NCBI GenBank assembly: GCA_002779605.1
Contig: PEWE01000020.1
Coordinates: 62,001-126,000 of the forward strand
Origin: Zetaproteobacteria bacterium CG06_land_8_20_14_3_00_59_53
GTDB taxonomy: Bacteria; Pseudomonadota; Zetaproteobacteria; Mariprofundales; Mariprofundaceae
Direction: 5' to 3'
DNA length: 64,000 bases
Position numbers and translations under genes: made by a program. This document shows positions 9,074 to 18,539 of the stretch, piece by piece (position 1 is the first letter of the stretch; the number at the start of each line of letters is the position of its first letter). The notes under the pieces are model-generated. The model saw only the letters and a list, made by a program, of their open reading frames with translations, did not search any database and was not told where the DNA came from.

Positions 9074-10643
9074 ACGACTTGGCGGCCTGTTCGGAGGCGG
9101 AGTGGATCTGCGTTCACTGATCAGCCCCGGCGGCTTTCCCGGCGGGGTGCATCCTGCACAGATGAAGATCACGGCAGCTTCCCCGATCGTGCAATCACCC
9201 TTGCCGCCGCAGCTGATCCTGCCGTTGAAACAGCATATCGGACAGATCTGCATCCCCATCGTCGAGGTCGGCGATCATGTGCTGCGGGGCCAGAAGGTGG
9301 CCAGATCCCAGGGTTATGTGTCCGCCCCCGTGCATGCGCCCACCTCCGGCACCGTGCTGGCCATCGAGGAGCATGCCGTGCCGCACCCTTCGGGTATGGG
9401 ACGGCAGTGCATGATTATCGAGCCGGACGGGCTGGATGAAGCCGATCAGAGCATGCCTTCGCTGTGCGACTATCTCGACGAGGACCCGGCGATCATCCGT
9501 GAGCGCATCCGGTTGAGCGGTATCGTCGGGCTCGGCGGGGCGGTGTTCCCGACCTTCATCAAGATGCTGCGCGATCAGCGCCATCCGATCGAAACGGTGA
9601 TTCTCAACGGTGTGGAGTGCGAACCCTTCCTGACCTGCGATCACCGCGTGATGCTGGAGCATGGCGATAGCGTGGTGCGCGGCCTGAATGTCATCATGCA
9701 TGCGGTGGCGGCCAAGGGCGGCATCATCGCCATCGAGGACAACAAGCCCGATGCCGTGGATGCCATGCGCGAGGCCATTGCCCGGGCAGGCTTCGAAGCG
9801 AATATCGAGGTGCGGGTGCTGCCGACGCGCTATCCGCAGGGCGGCGAGAAGCAGTTGATCCAGGCGGTGACCGGCAGGCAGGTGCCGGCTGGCAAGCTGC
9901 CGCTGCATATCGGCGTGATCTGTCAGAATGTGGGCACAGCCAAAGCCATCCACGATGCCGTGTGCATGGGTAAACCGCTGACCGAGCGCGTGGTGACCAT
10001 CAGCGGCGATGCGGTGCCGCATCCGGCCAATATCTGCGCACGCATCGGCACCCCGATGCCCTTCCTGCTGGCGCAGTGCGGGCTGCGGGATCTAAGCGGC
10101 GTGCGCCTGATCCACGGCGGGCCGATGATGGGCGAGCGCCTGCCGCGCATGAACGTGCCGATGGTGAAATCGACCAATGGAATCCTCGCCATGCGGGCGG
10201 AGAGCCTGTACAGCGAAAACGCTCAGGAAGAGCCGTGCATCCGCTGCGGGCATTGCGTCGAGGTGTGTCCGGTGGGGCTGGTGCCCAATGAACTGGCCTG
10301 GCATTGCAGAAACGATCAGTTCGATCGAGGTCAGGAGTACGATCTGTTCGATTGTATCGAATGCGGTTGCTGCAGCTATGTCTGCCCCTCGCATATCCCG
10401 CTGGTACACTACTTCCGTTATGCCAAGGGGCAGGTGGCGCATATCGAGAAGGAGCGCGCCTTCGCAGAGCTTTCCAAGGCCAGAAGCGAGGCGCGCGACA
10501 ACCGTCTGGCGCGCGAACAGGCGGAGCGCGCGGCACGCCGCTCGAAGGTTCGCAAGTCAGGGGCGGCAGAGGCTGCTGCGGATGCGTCGGACGACACTGA
10601 AGCCGGAACATCCGGGGCTGAGAGCGGGGAGAAGGCATCATGA
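9057..10643 (+). CDS. rnfC: Rnf complex subunit C, NADH-binding
   Basis: A 528-residue peripheral subunit that carries the NAD(H)/FMN site and two 4Fe-4S clusters. An N-terminal RnfC barrel domain is followed by the complex-I-51-kDa-like fold ([26 protein letters not shown]). The cluster motifs [12 protein letters not shown] and [12 protein letters not shown] come next, then a charged Ala/Arg-rich tail. The ATG at 9057 is 6 nt behind AAGGAG; the frame also extends to a TTG at 9042 inside rnfB. It is shorter than E. coli RsxC because the repetitive C-terminal extension is reduced. Confidence 0.95.
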   Translation: MPGLLERLGGLFGGGVDLRSLISPGGFPGGVHPAQMKITAASPIVQSPLPPQLILPLKQHIGQICIPIVEVGDHVLRGQKVARSQGYVSAPVHAPTSGTVLAIEEHAVPHPSGMGRQCMIIEPDGLDEADQSMPSLCDYLDEDPAIIRERIRLSGIVGLGGAVFPTFIKMLRDQRHPIETVILNGVECEPFLTCDHRVMLEHGDSVVRGLNVIMHAVAAKGGIIAIEDNKPDAVDAMREAIARAGFEANIEVRVLPTRYPQGGEKQLIQAVTGRQVPAGKLPLHIGVICQNVGTAKAIHDAVCMGKPLTERVVTISGDAVPHPANICARIGTPMPFLLAQCGLRDLSGVRLIHGGPMMGERLPRMNVPMVKSTNGILAMRAESLYSENAQEEPCIRCGHCVEVCPVGLVPNELAWHCRNDQFDRGQEYDLFDCIECGCCSYVCPSHIPLVHYFRYAKGQVAHIEKERAFAELSKARSEARDNRLAREQAERAARRSKVRKSGAAEAAADASDDTEAGTSGAESGEKAS

Positions 10644-11698
10644 GTCTGTTGATCAGTTCACCGCATGCGCACGGCGGCGATTCGATTCGCGCCAATATGC
10701 TGTCGGTGATTATCGCCCTGCTGCCGGCCAGTGCCGTGGCCGTTTATCTGTTCGGCTGGTTGGCGCTGTTCCTGATGATGCTGTGCATCGCCGGTTGTAT
10801 GGCCAGCGAATGGGGCTGCCTGAAGCTGATGGGCAGGCCTTCCCGTATCGGCGATGGTTCCGCAGCACTCACCGGCTTGCTGCTGGCCCTCACCCTGCCA
10901 GCGGCGGTGCCGTGGTGGATGGCGCTGACCGGTTGTGTGGTGGCCATCGTGCTGGCCAAGCAGGTGTATGGCGGTCTGGGGCATAATCCGTTCAACCCGG
11001 CACTGGCCGCGCGCGTGGTGCTGCTGATCTCCTTCCCGCTGAACATGACGGCATGGCTGGTGCCGATGCATGCGCCGATGTTCGCCGCATCCCTGCCGCT
11101 GAATCTTTATGATTTCAGCCAGTGCTGGCAGTTGTTCTGGTTCGGTCCGGAGGCGCTCGGCAAGGGGCTGGATGCGCTGACCATGGCAAGTCCGCTGGGG
11201 CATGTGAAAACCGAATGGAGTCGCGGTGTCGGTGCCATCGAGGCGCTGCGCAACTACGACTACAGCTATCTGGATGCATTCCTGGGAAGAGAGGCGGGCA
11301 GCCTCGGCGAGACCAGTGCGCTGGCCCTGCTGCTGGGCGGTATGTATCTGATGGCGCGGCATACCATCAGCTGGCATATCCCTGTGAGCTTCATCGTCAG
11401 CGTGTATATGCTGGCGACGGTGTTCAATGCGGTGAACCCGGAGCATTTCGCGCCGCCGCTGTTCCATGTGCTGGCCGGCGGACTGATGCTCGGTGCCTTC
11501 TACATGGCGACCGATCCGGTGAGTTCTCCGGTGACGCCGCGCGGCCAGATCGTGTTCGGTATCGGCTGCGGTATTATTACATGGAGCATCCGCACCTACG
11601 GAGGCTACCCCGAGGGTGTGATGTTCTCCATCCTGCTGATGAACTGCGCGGTGCCGCTGATCGACCACTATTTCCGCCCGCGCGTGTACGGCAAATAG
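10640..11698 (+). CDS. rnfD: Rnf complex subunit D
   Basis: A 352-residue membrane subunit with about nine to ten hydrophobic helices that holds a covalently bound flavin in characterised Rnf complexes. RnfD blocks include ISSPHAHGGDSI at the N-terminus, GDGSAALTGLLLALTLP, GGLGHNPFNPALAARV and GSLGETSALALLLGG. The start overlaps the rnfC stop by ATGA, indicating translational coupling. Confidence 0.95.
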   Translation: MSLLISSPHAHGGDSIRANMLSVIIALLPASAVAVYLFGWLALFLMMLCIAGCMASEWGCLKLMGRPSRIGDGSAALTGLLLALTLPAAVPWWMALTGCVVAIVLAKQVYGGLGHNPFNPALAARVVLLISFPLNMTAWLVPMHAPMFAASLPLNLYDFSQCWQLFWFGPEALGKGLDALTMASPLGHVKTEWSRGVGAIEALRNYDYSYLDAFLGREAGSLGETSALALLLGGMYLMARHTISWHIPVSFIVSVYMLATVFNAVNPEHFAPPLFHVLAGGLMLGAFYMATDPVSSPVTPRGQIVFGIGCGIITWSIRTYGGYPEGVMFSILLMNCAVPLIDHYFRPRVYGK

Positions 11699-11710
11699 GC
11701 GTTTGAATTC

Positions 11711-12325
11711 ATGAGCGATCCCGACAAGAAGGTGTTCGGCATCAGCCGCGATATGCTGATGATGGTGGTGGCGCTGACGCTGGTGACGGCGATCTCGGCG
11801 GCCCTGCTGGGCCTGACCGATCAGGTGACACGCGAGCCGATCAGGCAGGCGCAGCGCGCGGCCCTGATGGCCAATCTCGAACAGGTGATGCCGGCGCATG
11901 CTAATGTGCCGATCGACGATGTGATCGCCACATTCGACGGGGTCAGCGTGTATCTGGCGCGCGATGCGGCGGGTGCGCTTGAATCCTTCGCCTGGGAAGT
12001 GGTGGCACCGGACGGGTATTCTGGCTCAATACGCATTCTGATCGGTGTATTGCCGGATGGTTCGCTGCACGCGGTGCGCGTCACCGACCACAGGGAAACC
12101 CCGGGGCTGGGCGATGGCATCGTGCAGAATTATGCATGGATCGATTTTTTTATCGGCAAGACTCTTGCGAACTTGCGCTGGGCGGTGAAGAAGGATGGCG
12201 GTGATTTCGACCAGTTCACCGGCGCGACCATCACGCCGCGTGCCGTGGTCAAGGCTGTGCACAAGGGTCTGCAGTGGTTCGCCGCCAACCGCGAAGGGCT
12301 GCTTGCCATGGCGGAGGGAAAGTAG
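11711..12325 (+). CDS. rnfG: Rnf complex subunit G, FMN-binding
   Basis: A 204-residue subunit with one N-terminal transmembrane helix (about 14-36) and a periplasmic FMN_bind domain. The flavin attachment motif TGATIT occupies 170-175. In the family the FMN is linked by phosphoester to the final Thr, here T175. The HRETPGLGDGI block is also typical. It lies 12 nt after rnfD and 3 nt before rnfE in the same operon. Confidence 0.95.
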   Translation: MSDPDKKVFGISRDMLMMVVALTLVTAISAALLGLTDQVTREPIRQAQRAALMANLEQVMPAHANVPIDDVIATFDGVSVYLARDAAGALESFAWEVVAPDGYSGSIRILIGVLPDGSLHAVRVTDHRETPGLGDGIVQNYAWIDFFIGKTLANLRWAVKKDGGDFDQFTGATITPRAVVKAVHKGLQWFAANREGLLAMAEGK

Positions 12326-12328
12326 ACC

Positions 12329-13015
12329 ATGGCGGGCATGAACGATACACAACTGAGCAAGGGCGAGATCCTTGCCGACGGTTTCTGGCATAATAATACC
12401 ATCTTCGCGCAGCTGCTCGGCATGTGCCCGCTGCTGGGCGTGACCACCAGTGCCGTCAATGGCTTCTGGATGGGGGCGGCGACCGTGCTGGTGTTGCTCG
12501 GCTCGAATATCGTGGTGTCGATGATCCGTGGTTTCGTGCCGCGCGATGTGCGCATTCCCGCCTACATCACGGTGATCGCCGCCTTCGTGACGGTGGTCGG
12601 GCTGGCCATGAATGCATGGATGCATGAGATGTATCTGATTCTGGGTCTGTTCATTCCATTGATCGTGGTGAACTGTGCCATTCTGGGTCGCGCCGAGGCC
12701 TTCGCCAGCAAGAACGGCCTGATGGACTCGATCGTGGATGCCGTGGCCGTGGGCCTGGGTTTCACCTTCGCGCTGATGCTGCTGGGCAGCGTGCGGGAGA
12801 TATTCGGCTATGGCGCATGGTTCGGTTATCCGGTGCTGGGAGCGGATTACCCCGACTTCCTGATGTTCATCCTGCCGCCGGGAGCTTTTATCGCGCTGGG
12901 CTTCATCCTTGCCGGCGTGAATATCATCAACCGCAGACTTGCCGGTCGCGCCAGCAATCCCGCACCCGCCTGCACAGCTTCCGCCCATGCGGCAGTGGAA
13001 CAGGTCAACAGCTAG
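12329..13015 (+). CDS. rnfE: Rnf complex subunit E
   Basis: A 228-residue, six-helix membrane subunit, homologous to RnfA with inverted topology. The LLGMCPLLGVT and PLIVVNCAILGRAEAFAS blocks carry the intramembrane Cys residues. GGAGGG lies 10-15 nt before the ATG. It is the last gene of the six-gene operon; no rnfH follows. The operon runs A-B-C-D-G-E as in proteobacteria. Confidence 0.95.
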   Translation: MAGMNDTQLSKGEILADGFWHNNTIFAQLLGMCPLLGVTTSAVNGFWMGAATVLVLLGSNIVVSMIRGFVPRDVRIPAYITVIAAFVTVVGLAMNAWMHEMYLILGLFIPLIVVNCAILGRAEAFASKNGLMDSIVDAVAVGLGFTFALMLLGSVREIFGYGAWFGYPVLGADYPDFLMFILPPGAFIALGFILAGVNIINRRLAGRASNPAPACTASAHAAVEQVNS

Positions 13016-13132
13016 GAGCGACATCCGGCTTGCGTCTGCAGTGCGCGGTCAAACAACCCTGCTTTTACTTTGCGTAACTTTGCGTACTCTGCGCTAAGTG
13101 TCTTTGACCTTATTCGTGTGCAGGAGATGCAA

Positions 13133-13471
13133 ATGCCGTATCTGAGTGTGCAGACCAATGTGCGGGTGGACGATCAGGCCGGTTTCATCAGCCGGCTGTC
13201 GCAGCAAACCGCTGCAATGCTCGGGAAGCCTGAATCCTATGTTATGGTGCATCTTGATGCAGGAGTCGCGCTTAGCTTTGCCGGCAGTGCTGCACCGGCG
13301 GCCTATGTGCAACTGAAGAGCCTCGGGCTTCCTGAAAAGCAGACGGCAGACTATTCCGCCCGCCTTTGTAGTGTGCTGCAGGCCGAACTCGGTGTCGATG
13401 CGGCGCGCATCTATATCGAATTTTCCGCCCCGCAGCGGCATATGTGGGGCTGGGACAGCGGTACGTTCTAG
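13133..13471 (+). CDS. MIF-like tautomerase superfamily protein
   Basis: A 112-residue member of the tautomerase/macrophage migration inhibitory factor superfamily. The ATG at 13133 follows AGGAG and places Pro directly after Met (MPYLSVQTNV), which is the catalytic proline once Met is removed. LGKPESYVMVHLD and the GL..KQTADYSARLC block resemble bacterial MIF homologues, which are usually 110-116 residues. Reaction and substrate are unknown. The coding frame is open upstream to 13070, but that stretch has no ribosome site. Confidence 0.85.
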   Translation: MPYLSVQTNVRVDDQAGFISRLSQQTAAMLGKPESYVMVHLDAGVALSFAGSAAPAAYVQLKSLGLPEKQTADYSARLCSVLQAELGVDAARIYIEFSAPQRHMWGWDSGTF

Positions 13472-13479
13472 GTGTCTGT

Positions 13480-15234
13480 TTGAGCGCCGATCAGCCGACC
13501 ATCGCCAATAGCGCGGGCATCCGCGCGCTTTTCTCCAATGCTCCCTATCTGATCGCCTGTGAGTCGGGCCTGCTGCTGGTGTTGTTCTGGCTGCTGCGCG
13601 ATAGCCCGATGGGGAGAATTGAAAGCGGTTGGCTAGCTGGCTGGGGCTTGAGTGCCCTGATCCGTATCTGGCCCCTGATGACCGCACGACACAGCGATGA
13701 GGCGGGTATTGCACAGCAGGTTCGTGTCTATGTGGCCGGAGCCATGCTCGCCGGTGTGATGTGGGGTGTGCTTGGCTGGTTGATGCCCGGCACAGCCGAC
13801 CTGCAGCAGCATGTATTGGTGTTGATGAGTATCTGCGCCATCGCCGTGGTCGGGGTGGCCGCCCAGCTGACCTGGCCGCCGGCCTGGCTTGCATGGGCGA
13901 TCCCGGCCGTCGCCATTCTGGCCGATCGATTGCTCGGTGAGGGGGGGCTATACACTGTCATTGCCGTGCTGATGGGTCTGGCATTGTTGCTGTGCGCCGG
14001 ATTCGTGGTGCGTCAGGGCAGGCTGGCCGGGGCACAGATGGTGGCTGACGGGGAGACCGGCGATCTGCTGCGCGATATGCAGCAGAAGACACAGAAGGCG
14101 GAGGATGCCAGTCGGGAGAAATCACGTTTTCTGGCTGCGGCGAGTCATGATCTCAGACAGCCGGTGCATACCCTGAATCTGCTGGTCGGTTCGCTGGAAA
14201 CACGTTCGCATGATGCGGACACACAGCAGATCGTTGAAAAAATGCGCGAGGTGCTGACCGGGCTGGATGGGCTGTTCAGTTCACTGCTCGATCTTTCCAG
14301 GCTCGATGCCGAGGTGATGCGACCGGAAATGCAGGTGTTCTCACTGCGCAGCATGTTCGCCGGCCTGCACAACGAGTTTGCCGGAAGTGCCCACAAACAG
14401 GGTCTGAGCCTGTCCTTCGATATGCAGGATCTGTATGTGTACAGCGATCCGGCCAGCTTCTGGCGGGTGTTGTCCAACCTCATCTCCAATGCCATCCGCT
14501 ACACCCGTGAAGGCGGCATCCGGGTGCGCTGCTATCCGGTTGAAGGGCGGGTGCGCATCGCTGTGCAGGATACCGGTATCGGAATCGCCGAGCAGGATCT
14601 GCCGCATATCTTCGACGAATTCCATCAGGTGGCCAACGAGGAGCGTGACCGGAGCAAGGGGCTGGGGCTGGGGCTGGCCATCGTGCGCAAGACCTGCGCG
14701 ATGCTCGGCTGCACGGTGCAGGTGGTGTCCACGCCCGGCAAGGGTTCAATATTCAGTGTTCTGGTTCCGCGGGCCGCGGCTCCAGCGGTGGATGAGCCCA
14801 GGCAGGGTGCGGGCGAACCACTGCAAGCTCTCGGGGTGCGTGCCGGAGGGGTATCGCTTGCCGGGTTGCGGGTGCTGGTAATCGATGATGAAAGGGATGT
14901 GCGTGACAGCATGCGCATGCTGCTTGAGCAGTGGGAGTGTGTCGTCATGCTGGCTGAATCGGGTAAGGAAGTGGTAAGCAGGCTGAAAGACGGGGAGCCT
15001 GTGCCGGAGTTGATCGTTGCTGATTACCGTTTGCGTGAGCGCGAAACGGGTGCGGATGCCATTGCAGCTGTGCGACGGGAAACCGGCCGCACCATCCCTG
15101 CCATGATACTCACCGGAGATACGGCTCCCGAGCGTATCCGCGAGGCCCGTGATGCCGGTTGTCCGCTATTGCATAAGCCGGTCCAGCCGGGGCGTTTGCT
15201 TGCGCTTATGCGGCATTGCTTGAGAGATCAGTGA
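13480..15234 (+). CDS. membrane hybrid sensor histidine kinase with C-terminal receiver
   Basis: About 584 residues. The N-terminal half (to about 190) has five to six hydrophobic helices with no recognised periplasmic sensor. A short coiled linker leads to a HisKA domain of the DLRQP subtype (AAASHDLRQPVHTLN) with phosphoaccepting His. HATPase_c follows, with an N box (LISNAIRYT), G1 (DTGIGI) and G2 (GLGLGLAIV). The C-terminal receiver begins LRVLVIDDERDVRDS and has its acceptor Asp in VADYRL. The start is uncertain: TTG 13480 follows the tautomerase closely, while GTG 13444 would overlap it. Partners may include the unlinked LuxR regulator at 17.8 kb; that is inference. Confidence 0.88.
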   Translation: MSADQPTIANSAGIRALFSNAPYLIACESGLLLVLFWLLRDSPMGRIESGWLAGWGLSALIRIWPLMTARHSDEAGIAQQVRVYVAGAMLAGVMWGVLGWLMPGTADLQQHVLVLMSICAIAVVGVAAQLTWPPAWLAWAIPAVAILADRLLGEGGLYTVIAVLMGLALLLCAGFVVRQGRLAGAQMVADGETGDLLRDMQQKTQKAEDASREKSRFLAAASHDLRQPVHTLNLLVGSLETRSHDADTQQIVEKMREVLTGLDGLFSSLLDLSRLDAEVMRPEMQVFSLRSMFAGLHNEFAGSAHKQGLSLSFDMQDLYVYSDPASFWRVLSNLISNAIRYTREGGIRVRCYPVEGRVRIAVQDTGIGIAEQDLPHIFDEFHQVANEERDRSKGLGLGLAIVRKTCAMLGCTVQVVSTPGKGSIFSVLVPRAAAPAVDEPRQGAGEPLQALGVRAGGVSLAGLRVLVIDDERDVRDSMRMLLEQWECVVMLAESGKEVVSRLKDGEPVPELIVADYRLRERETGADAIAAVRRETGRTIPAMILTGDTAPERIREARDAGCPLLHKPVQPGRLLALMRHCLRDQ

Positions 15235-15617
15235 GCTACATGGATTGTTTTTGATTCATCTGTCCGGTGATGTGCAGGGGAGCAAGCGCAACTGTAATGA
15301 CTTTTTAATCCGTGCGCCGCACTCTTGCGCACGTATTGTTATATTCACGATTGAAATTTACTTGCAAAATCAGTAACATTCGCTTATAAGTTCAGGTGAA
15401 GTCTTCGTATGGGAGGCTGTGGCGTGTGATTGTTGTCACCTGCTACCCGTGTCCTGGAGCTTACGTTTCGCTGGTGTTTGCCTGTTCAGTGATGGGTTGG
15501 GTTGATGCGCGGTGTGGCTGAACCAGGGACGGACAGGTTTGAGTTTTCGTGTTTTGGACCGATATGTGTATGATGGCGCGTTTTGAAATTTGACTGGAGA
15601 GTGAGAGACCTGACGTG
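15235..15617 (+). other. 383-bp intergenic leader before tolC-ompA fusion gene
   Basis: AT-richer than its neighbours, with no convincing open frame. It holds one good sigma-70-type promoter candidate (15362-15390), which would give a leader of roughly 220 nt. I looked for a cyclic-di-GMP riboswitch core and did not find one. GGAGAG lies shortly before the start codons. Confidence 0.5.
15362..15390 (+). promoter_or_regulatory. candidate sigma-70 promoter for the first TolC-OmpA gene
   Basis: TTGCAA at 15362-15367 (4 of 6 consensus), a 17-nt spacer, and TATAAG at 15385-15390 (5 of 6). Confidence 0.45.
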
Positions 15618-17735
15618 ATGATGACTCGGCTTCTGGCCTGCACTTTGTTGCTTCTTTCGGCATGCTCCATGCGGCCGGAACCGGTCGCTGTTGCCGAGCA
15701 GAAGCAGATCCTCGAGCAGGATCGTCAGGCGATTTTCGCCGGTCAAGCGCCGATTACCAAGAAGCTCGACATCTATGAAGCGATGGCGCGTGCCCTGAAA
15801 TACAACGTTGATTATCGCACCAAGCTGTTCGAAAAGCAGGTGGCGCTCGGTCAGTACGACCTTTCCAAGTATAAATTCCTGCCGGCTTTCAATGTCGGCG
15901 CAGGCATTAATTATCGTTCCAACCTTTCGATCTCTGACAGTCTGGATACAACGACCAATACCCGCGTGAATTTCAACAGCACTGCCTCGGATCGGACCAT
16001 CCGTACATCGGATGTGCGCATGATCTGGAATCTGCTGGATTTCGGCATCACCTACTATCAGGTGAAGCAGGAGGGCAACAAGGCTTTGATGGCTGACGAG
16101 GCCCGCCGCAAGGTGGTCAGCCAGCTGTTGCGCGATGTGCGCTCGGTCTACTGGCGCGCTGCGATCGCCCAGATGATGCAGCCGGAGATCGAACGTATTC
16201 TCGGCGAGGCAAGGGCTGCGCTCGAATCCTCTTCCCAGGCGCAGAGCAGAGGGCTGGCTTCACCCATCAAGTCTCTCGAATACAGCAAGGCACTGCTCAA
16301 GCTGATTGACACGCTGGAGAATCTTTTCAATCAGATGGAGACCGCCAAGACACAATTGGCCTCGTTGATCAACGAACCTCTGGACAAGGATTTTGAGCTG
16401 GATATCCCGGCGGAATTGCCGATGGATGTTGCACATGTACCGTTCTGCCTGCCCAAGATGGAAGAGCTGGCGCTACTCAATAAGCCGGAGATCCGCGAGG
16501 AGATCTACCGCAAGCGCATTAGCGTGGATGAAACCCGCAAGGCGACATTGCGCATGCTGCCGGGTCTCGAATTGAGCGGTGGCGATAACTACAGCAGCAA
16601 TTCCTACCTGCACAACAAAGTCTGGGCAGCCGCCGGCGCTCAGGTGACCTGGAATATCTTTAACATCCTTTCCGGTCCTGTTGCGATCAAGGTGTCGAAG
16701 GCCAATGAGTCGGTGGACGACCAGCGGCGTATGGCTGTACAGATGGCCCTGTTAACCAAGGTGCGCCTTGCTTACCGCGACTATCTGCATCGCAGCTATC
16801 AGTTGGGACGTGCCGAGCGTCTGAATTCTCTGGAAAGCGAGTTGACCGGCTATATCCGCAATGCCGCTCAGAAGCAGGCGAAGAGCAAGCTGGAGCTTAT
16901 TCAGGCTGAAGTCAGTGCCATGAGCGCTAAGCTGAACCGTGACAATTCGTATGCGGCGGTGCAGGAATCGCTGGGTTATGTGTATGACAGTATGGGAGTC
17001 GATCCTCTCGATGGCAGTCTGGACAAAACCGAATTGAGTGATGTCAGCAGCCATTTGGCTACCAATCTGGGCACATGGACGAAGGCCGAACAGGCTCCGT
17101 TCGACTGGGCTTGTTATGCACCTGAACGCGAGGACCAGGCCTACGATCCGGCCAACTTCCGGATTCCGCAAAAGAAGCTGCAGCAGGTTGTCAGCGAGGC
17201 GCAGGATTCGGTGAAGAATCTGCCTCAGGATAGCGATGCCATGGCCGAGAGGATCGCTGAAATCGTGATGCAGCGATTGAACGGACAGGTGCCCGAAAAG
17301 GTTCAGGAATCACCGGCGGTAGATCCTTCTCCCGCCCGACGGGATGCCACGCAGTCGGCCGGCTCGATGCTTGCCATGCGCAAATTCGAGACTGTGCATT
17401 TCGATCAGGCCCCTACCGGAATCACGCCGCAGTCGGCGGCAACGCTGGACCGGGCGGTTGATTTCCTGCGCAAGAATCCCAATTTGATGATCCAGGCTGT
17501 CGGATTCAGCGACAATGCCAGCGGACCGGAAGCAAGTCAGAAGGCGTCGGTGCAGCGTGCGCAGGCCGTGTACCGCTATCTGGTCGACAGTGGTGTGGAT
17601 CGCAAGCGGATCGTGATTCTGGCATCAGGCCCTTCGATGCCGCTGGCTTCGAACGATACCCCGGAAGGGCGGGTGCAGAACCGGCGCGTCGAGCTGTATG
17701 TGTTCGCCATGGACAGCCGTCGCGCAGGACTTTGA
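15618..17735 (+). CDS. TolC-like outer-membrane lipoprotein fused to an OmpA peptidoglycan-binding domain
   Basis: About 705 residues. A signal peptide with lipobox LSAC is followed by an outer-membrane efflux protein (OEP) body of about 490 residues. This has long amphipathic helices, WNLLDFGITYYQV and KLELIQAEVSAMSAKLN, in the expected repeat positions. After a linker at about residues 510-585, an OmpA-like domain spans about 590-700 (MRKFETVHFDQ, GFSDNASGPE, SVQRAQAVYRYL, NRRVELY). The Asp and Arg that grip diaminopimelate in OmpA family proteins are present. TolC is normally not joined to OmpA; the fusion would tether the channel to peptidoglycan. GTG 15615, ATG 15618 and ATG 15621 are all possible starts. 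The first 500 residues are almost identical to the protein at 29307. Confidence 0.88.
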   Translation: MMTRLLACTLLLLSACSMRPEPVAVAEQKQILEQDRQAIFAGQAPITKKLDIYEAMARALKYNVDYRTKLFEKQVALGQYDLSKYKFLPAFNVGAGINYRSNLSISDSLDTTTNTRVNFNSTASDRTIRTSDVRMIWNLLDFGITYYQVKQEGNKALMADEARRKVVSQLLRDVRSVYWRAAIAQMMQPEIERILGEARAALESSSQAQSRGLASPIKSLEYSKALLKLIDTLENLFNQMETAKTQLASLINEPLDKDFELDIPAELPMDVAHVPFCLPKMEELALLNKPEIREEIYRKRISVDETRKATLRMLPGLELSGGDNYSSNSYLHNKVWAAAGAQVTWNIFNILSGPVAIKVSKANESVDDQRRMAVQMALLTKVRLAYRDYLHRSYQLGRAERLNSLESELTGYIRNAAQKQAKSKLELIQAEVSAMSAKLNRDNSYAAVQESLGYVYDSMGVDPLDGSLDKTELSDVSSHLATNLGTWTKAEQAPFDWACYAPEREDQAYDPANFRIPQKKLQQVVSEAQDSVKNLPQDSDAMAERIAEIVMQRLNGQVPEKVQESPAVDPSPARRDATQSAGSMLAMRKFETVHFDQAPTGITPQSAATLDRAVDFLRKNPNLMIQAVGFSDNASGPEASQKASVQRAQAVYRYLVDSGVDRKRIVILASGPSMPLASNDTPEGRVQNRRVELYVFAMDSRRAGL

Positions 17736-17736
17736 T

Positions 17737-17757
17737 AACCGGAACTGATCTCCGGTT
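17737..17757 (+). terminator. weak hairpin between convergent genes
   Basis: AACCGGA (17737-17743) pairs with TCCGGTT (17751-17757) across a 7-nt loop. No T-run follows, so termination ability is doubtful. It lies just between the TolC-OmpA stop and the end of the convergent regulator gene. Confidence 0.3.
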
Positions 17758-17774
17758 CCTCAGGTGAACTTCTG

Positions 17775-18392
17775 TTAAACCAGCCCCATTTCCTGAGCTT
17801 TGAGTAGCGCCTGAGTCCGGCTGGTGATACCGAGCTTTTTATAGATGCTGTGGATGTGCTGCTTGACCGTTCCCTCGGAGATGCCGAGTTCAAAGGCGAT
17901 GGACTTGTTGGCATGTCCCTTTGCAAGCAGGCCGAGGATATTCTTCTGGTGGTCGCTCAGATCACTCTTTTCCTGCACTCGCGGACGCATCAGCAGGTTC
18001 GGCGGCAGAAAGATGCCCCCGTCCAGTATCATCAGAATGGCATGCCGCATCACTTCACAGGAGGTGGATTTGGGAATGAACCCGGCAGCACCCGATGCGA
18101 TGGCCTCCTGAACGACATCGGCCTCCTCACAGGATGACATCATAACAACCGGCGTAGAAGGCGCAGACGCGCAGATAGTTCTGAGTCCGTTCATACCTTC
18201 CATGCCGGGCATCTTCAGATCCATCAGGATCATGTCGATATCCGGCTGCTGCCCGATGATGGTCAGGGCCTGCTGCACATCGGCCGCTTCGGACACCCGG
18301 ATATCATCTGCATCACCGGACAGCGCATCGTTCAAGAGGCGAACCATGCCGCCGCGGAAGAGAGCGTGATCATCAGCAATCAGTATATGCAT
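17775..18392 (-). CDS. NarL/LuxR-family response regulator
   Basis: A 205-residue two-component regulator. The receiver opens MHILIADDHALFRGGMVRLL; the acceptor Asp lies in ILMDLKMPGMEG, the Thr/Ser site is VVMMSS and the Lys is in FIPKS. The LuxR-type HTH covers about the last 60 residues (LSDHQKNILGLLAKGHANKSIAFELGISEGTVKQH and so on, read in pieces). The ATG at 18392 is used because the receiver begins there; a TTG at 18428 would add 12 residues. It is divergent from the giant surface protein gene and so is a good candidate for its regulator. No kinase is adjacent; the nearest is the hybrid kinase ending at 15234. Confidence 0.92.
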   Translation of the reverse strand: MHILIADDHALFRGGMVRLLNDALSGDADDIRVSEAADVQQALTIIGQQPDIDMILMDLKMPGMEGMNGLRTICASAPSTPVVMMSSCEEADVVQEAIASGAAGFIPKSTSCEVMRHAILMILDGGIFLPPNLLMRPRVQEKSDLSDHQKNILGLLAKGHANKSIAFELGISEGTVKQHIHSIYKKLGITSRTQALLKAQEMGLV

Positions 18393-18400
18393 GCGCTTGA

Positions 18401-18418
18401 CTATAACTTTGGTTATAG
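18401..18418. promoter_or_regulatory. perfect 7-bp inverted repeat upstream of the response regulator
   Basis: CTATAAC (18401-18407), a 4-nt gap, then GTTATAG (18412-18418). It lies 9 nt upstream of the regulator start in the 147-bp divergent region shared with the giant gene. It could be an operator, for instance for autoregulation, or a short hairpin in the leader. A perfect TTGACA (18440-18445) lies nearby facing the giant gene, but no good -10 follows at 16-18 nt. Confidence 0.4.
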
Positions 18419-18539
18419 CCTGACTCAACTAACATTACATTGACACTGTTGCGGTTATTACCAAACCTTTGGATGGTAGAAATTCCATGTTCTTTTTGCA
18501 TGCTGTGAAGCTGCAGAGGGGGCCAGAGAGGAAGGATTC

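Noticed and set aside
15235-15617. Cyclic-di-GMP or other riboswitch in the long leader
   Set aside because: No GEMM-type core or other recognisable conserved motif was found.
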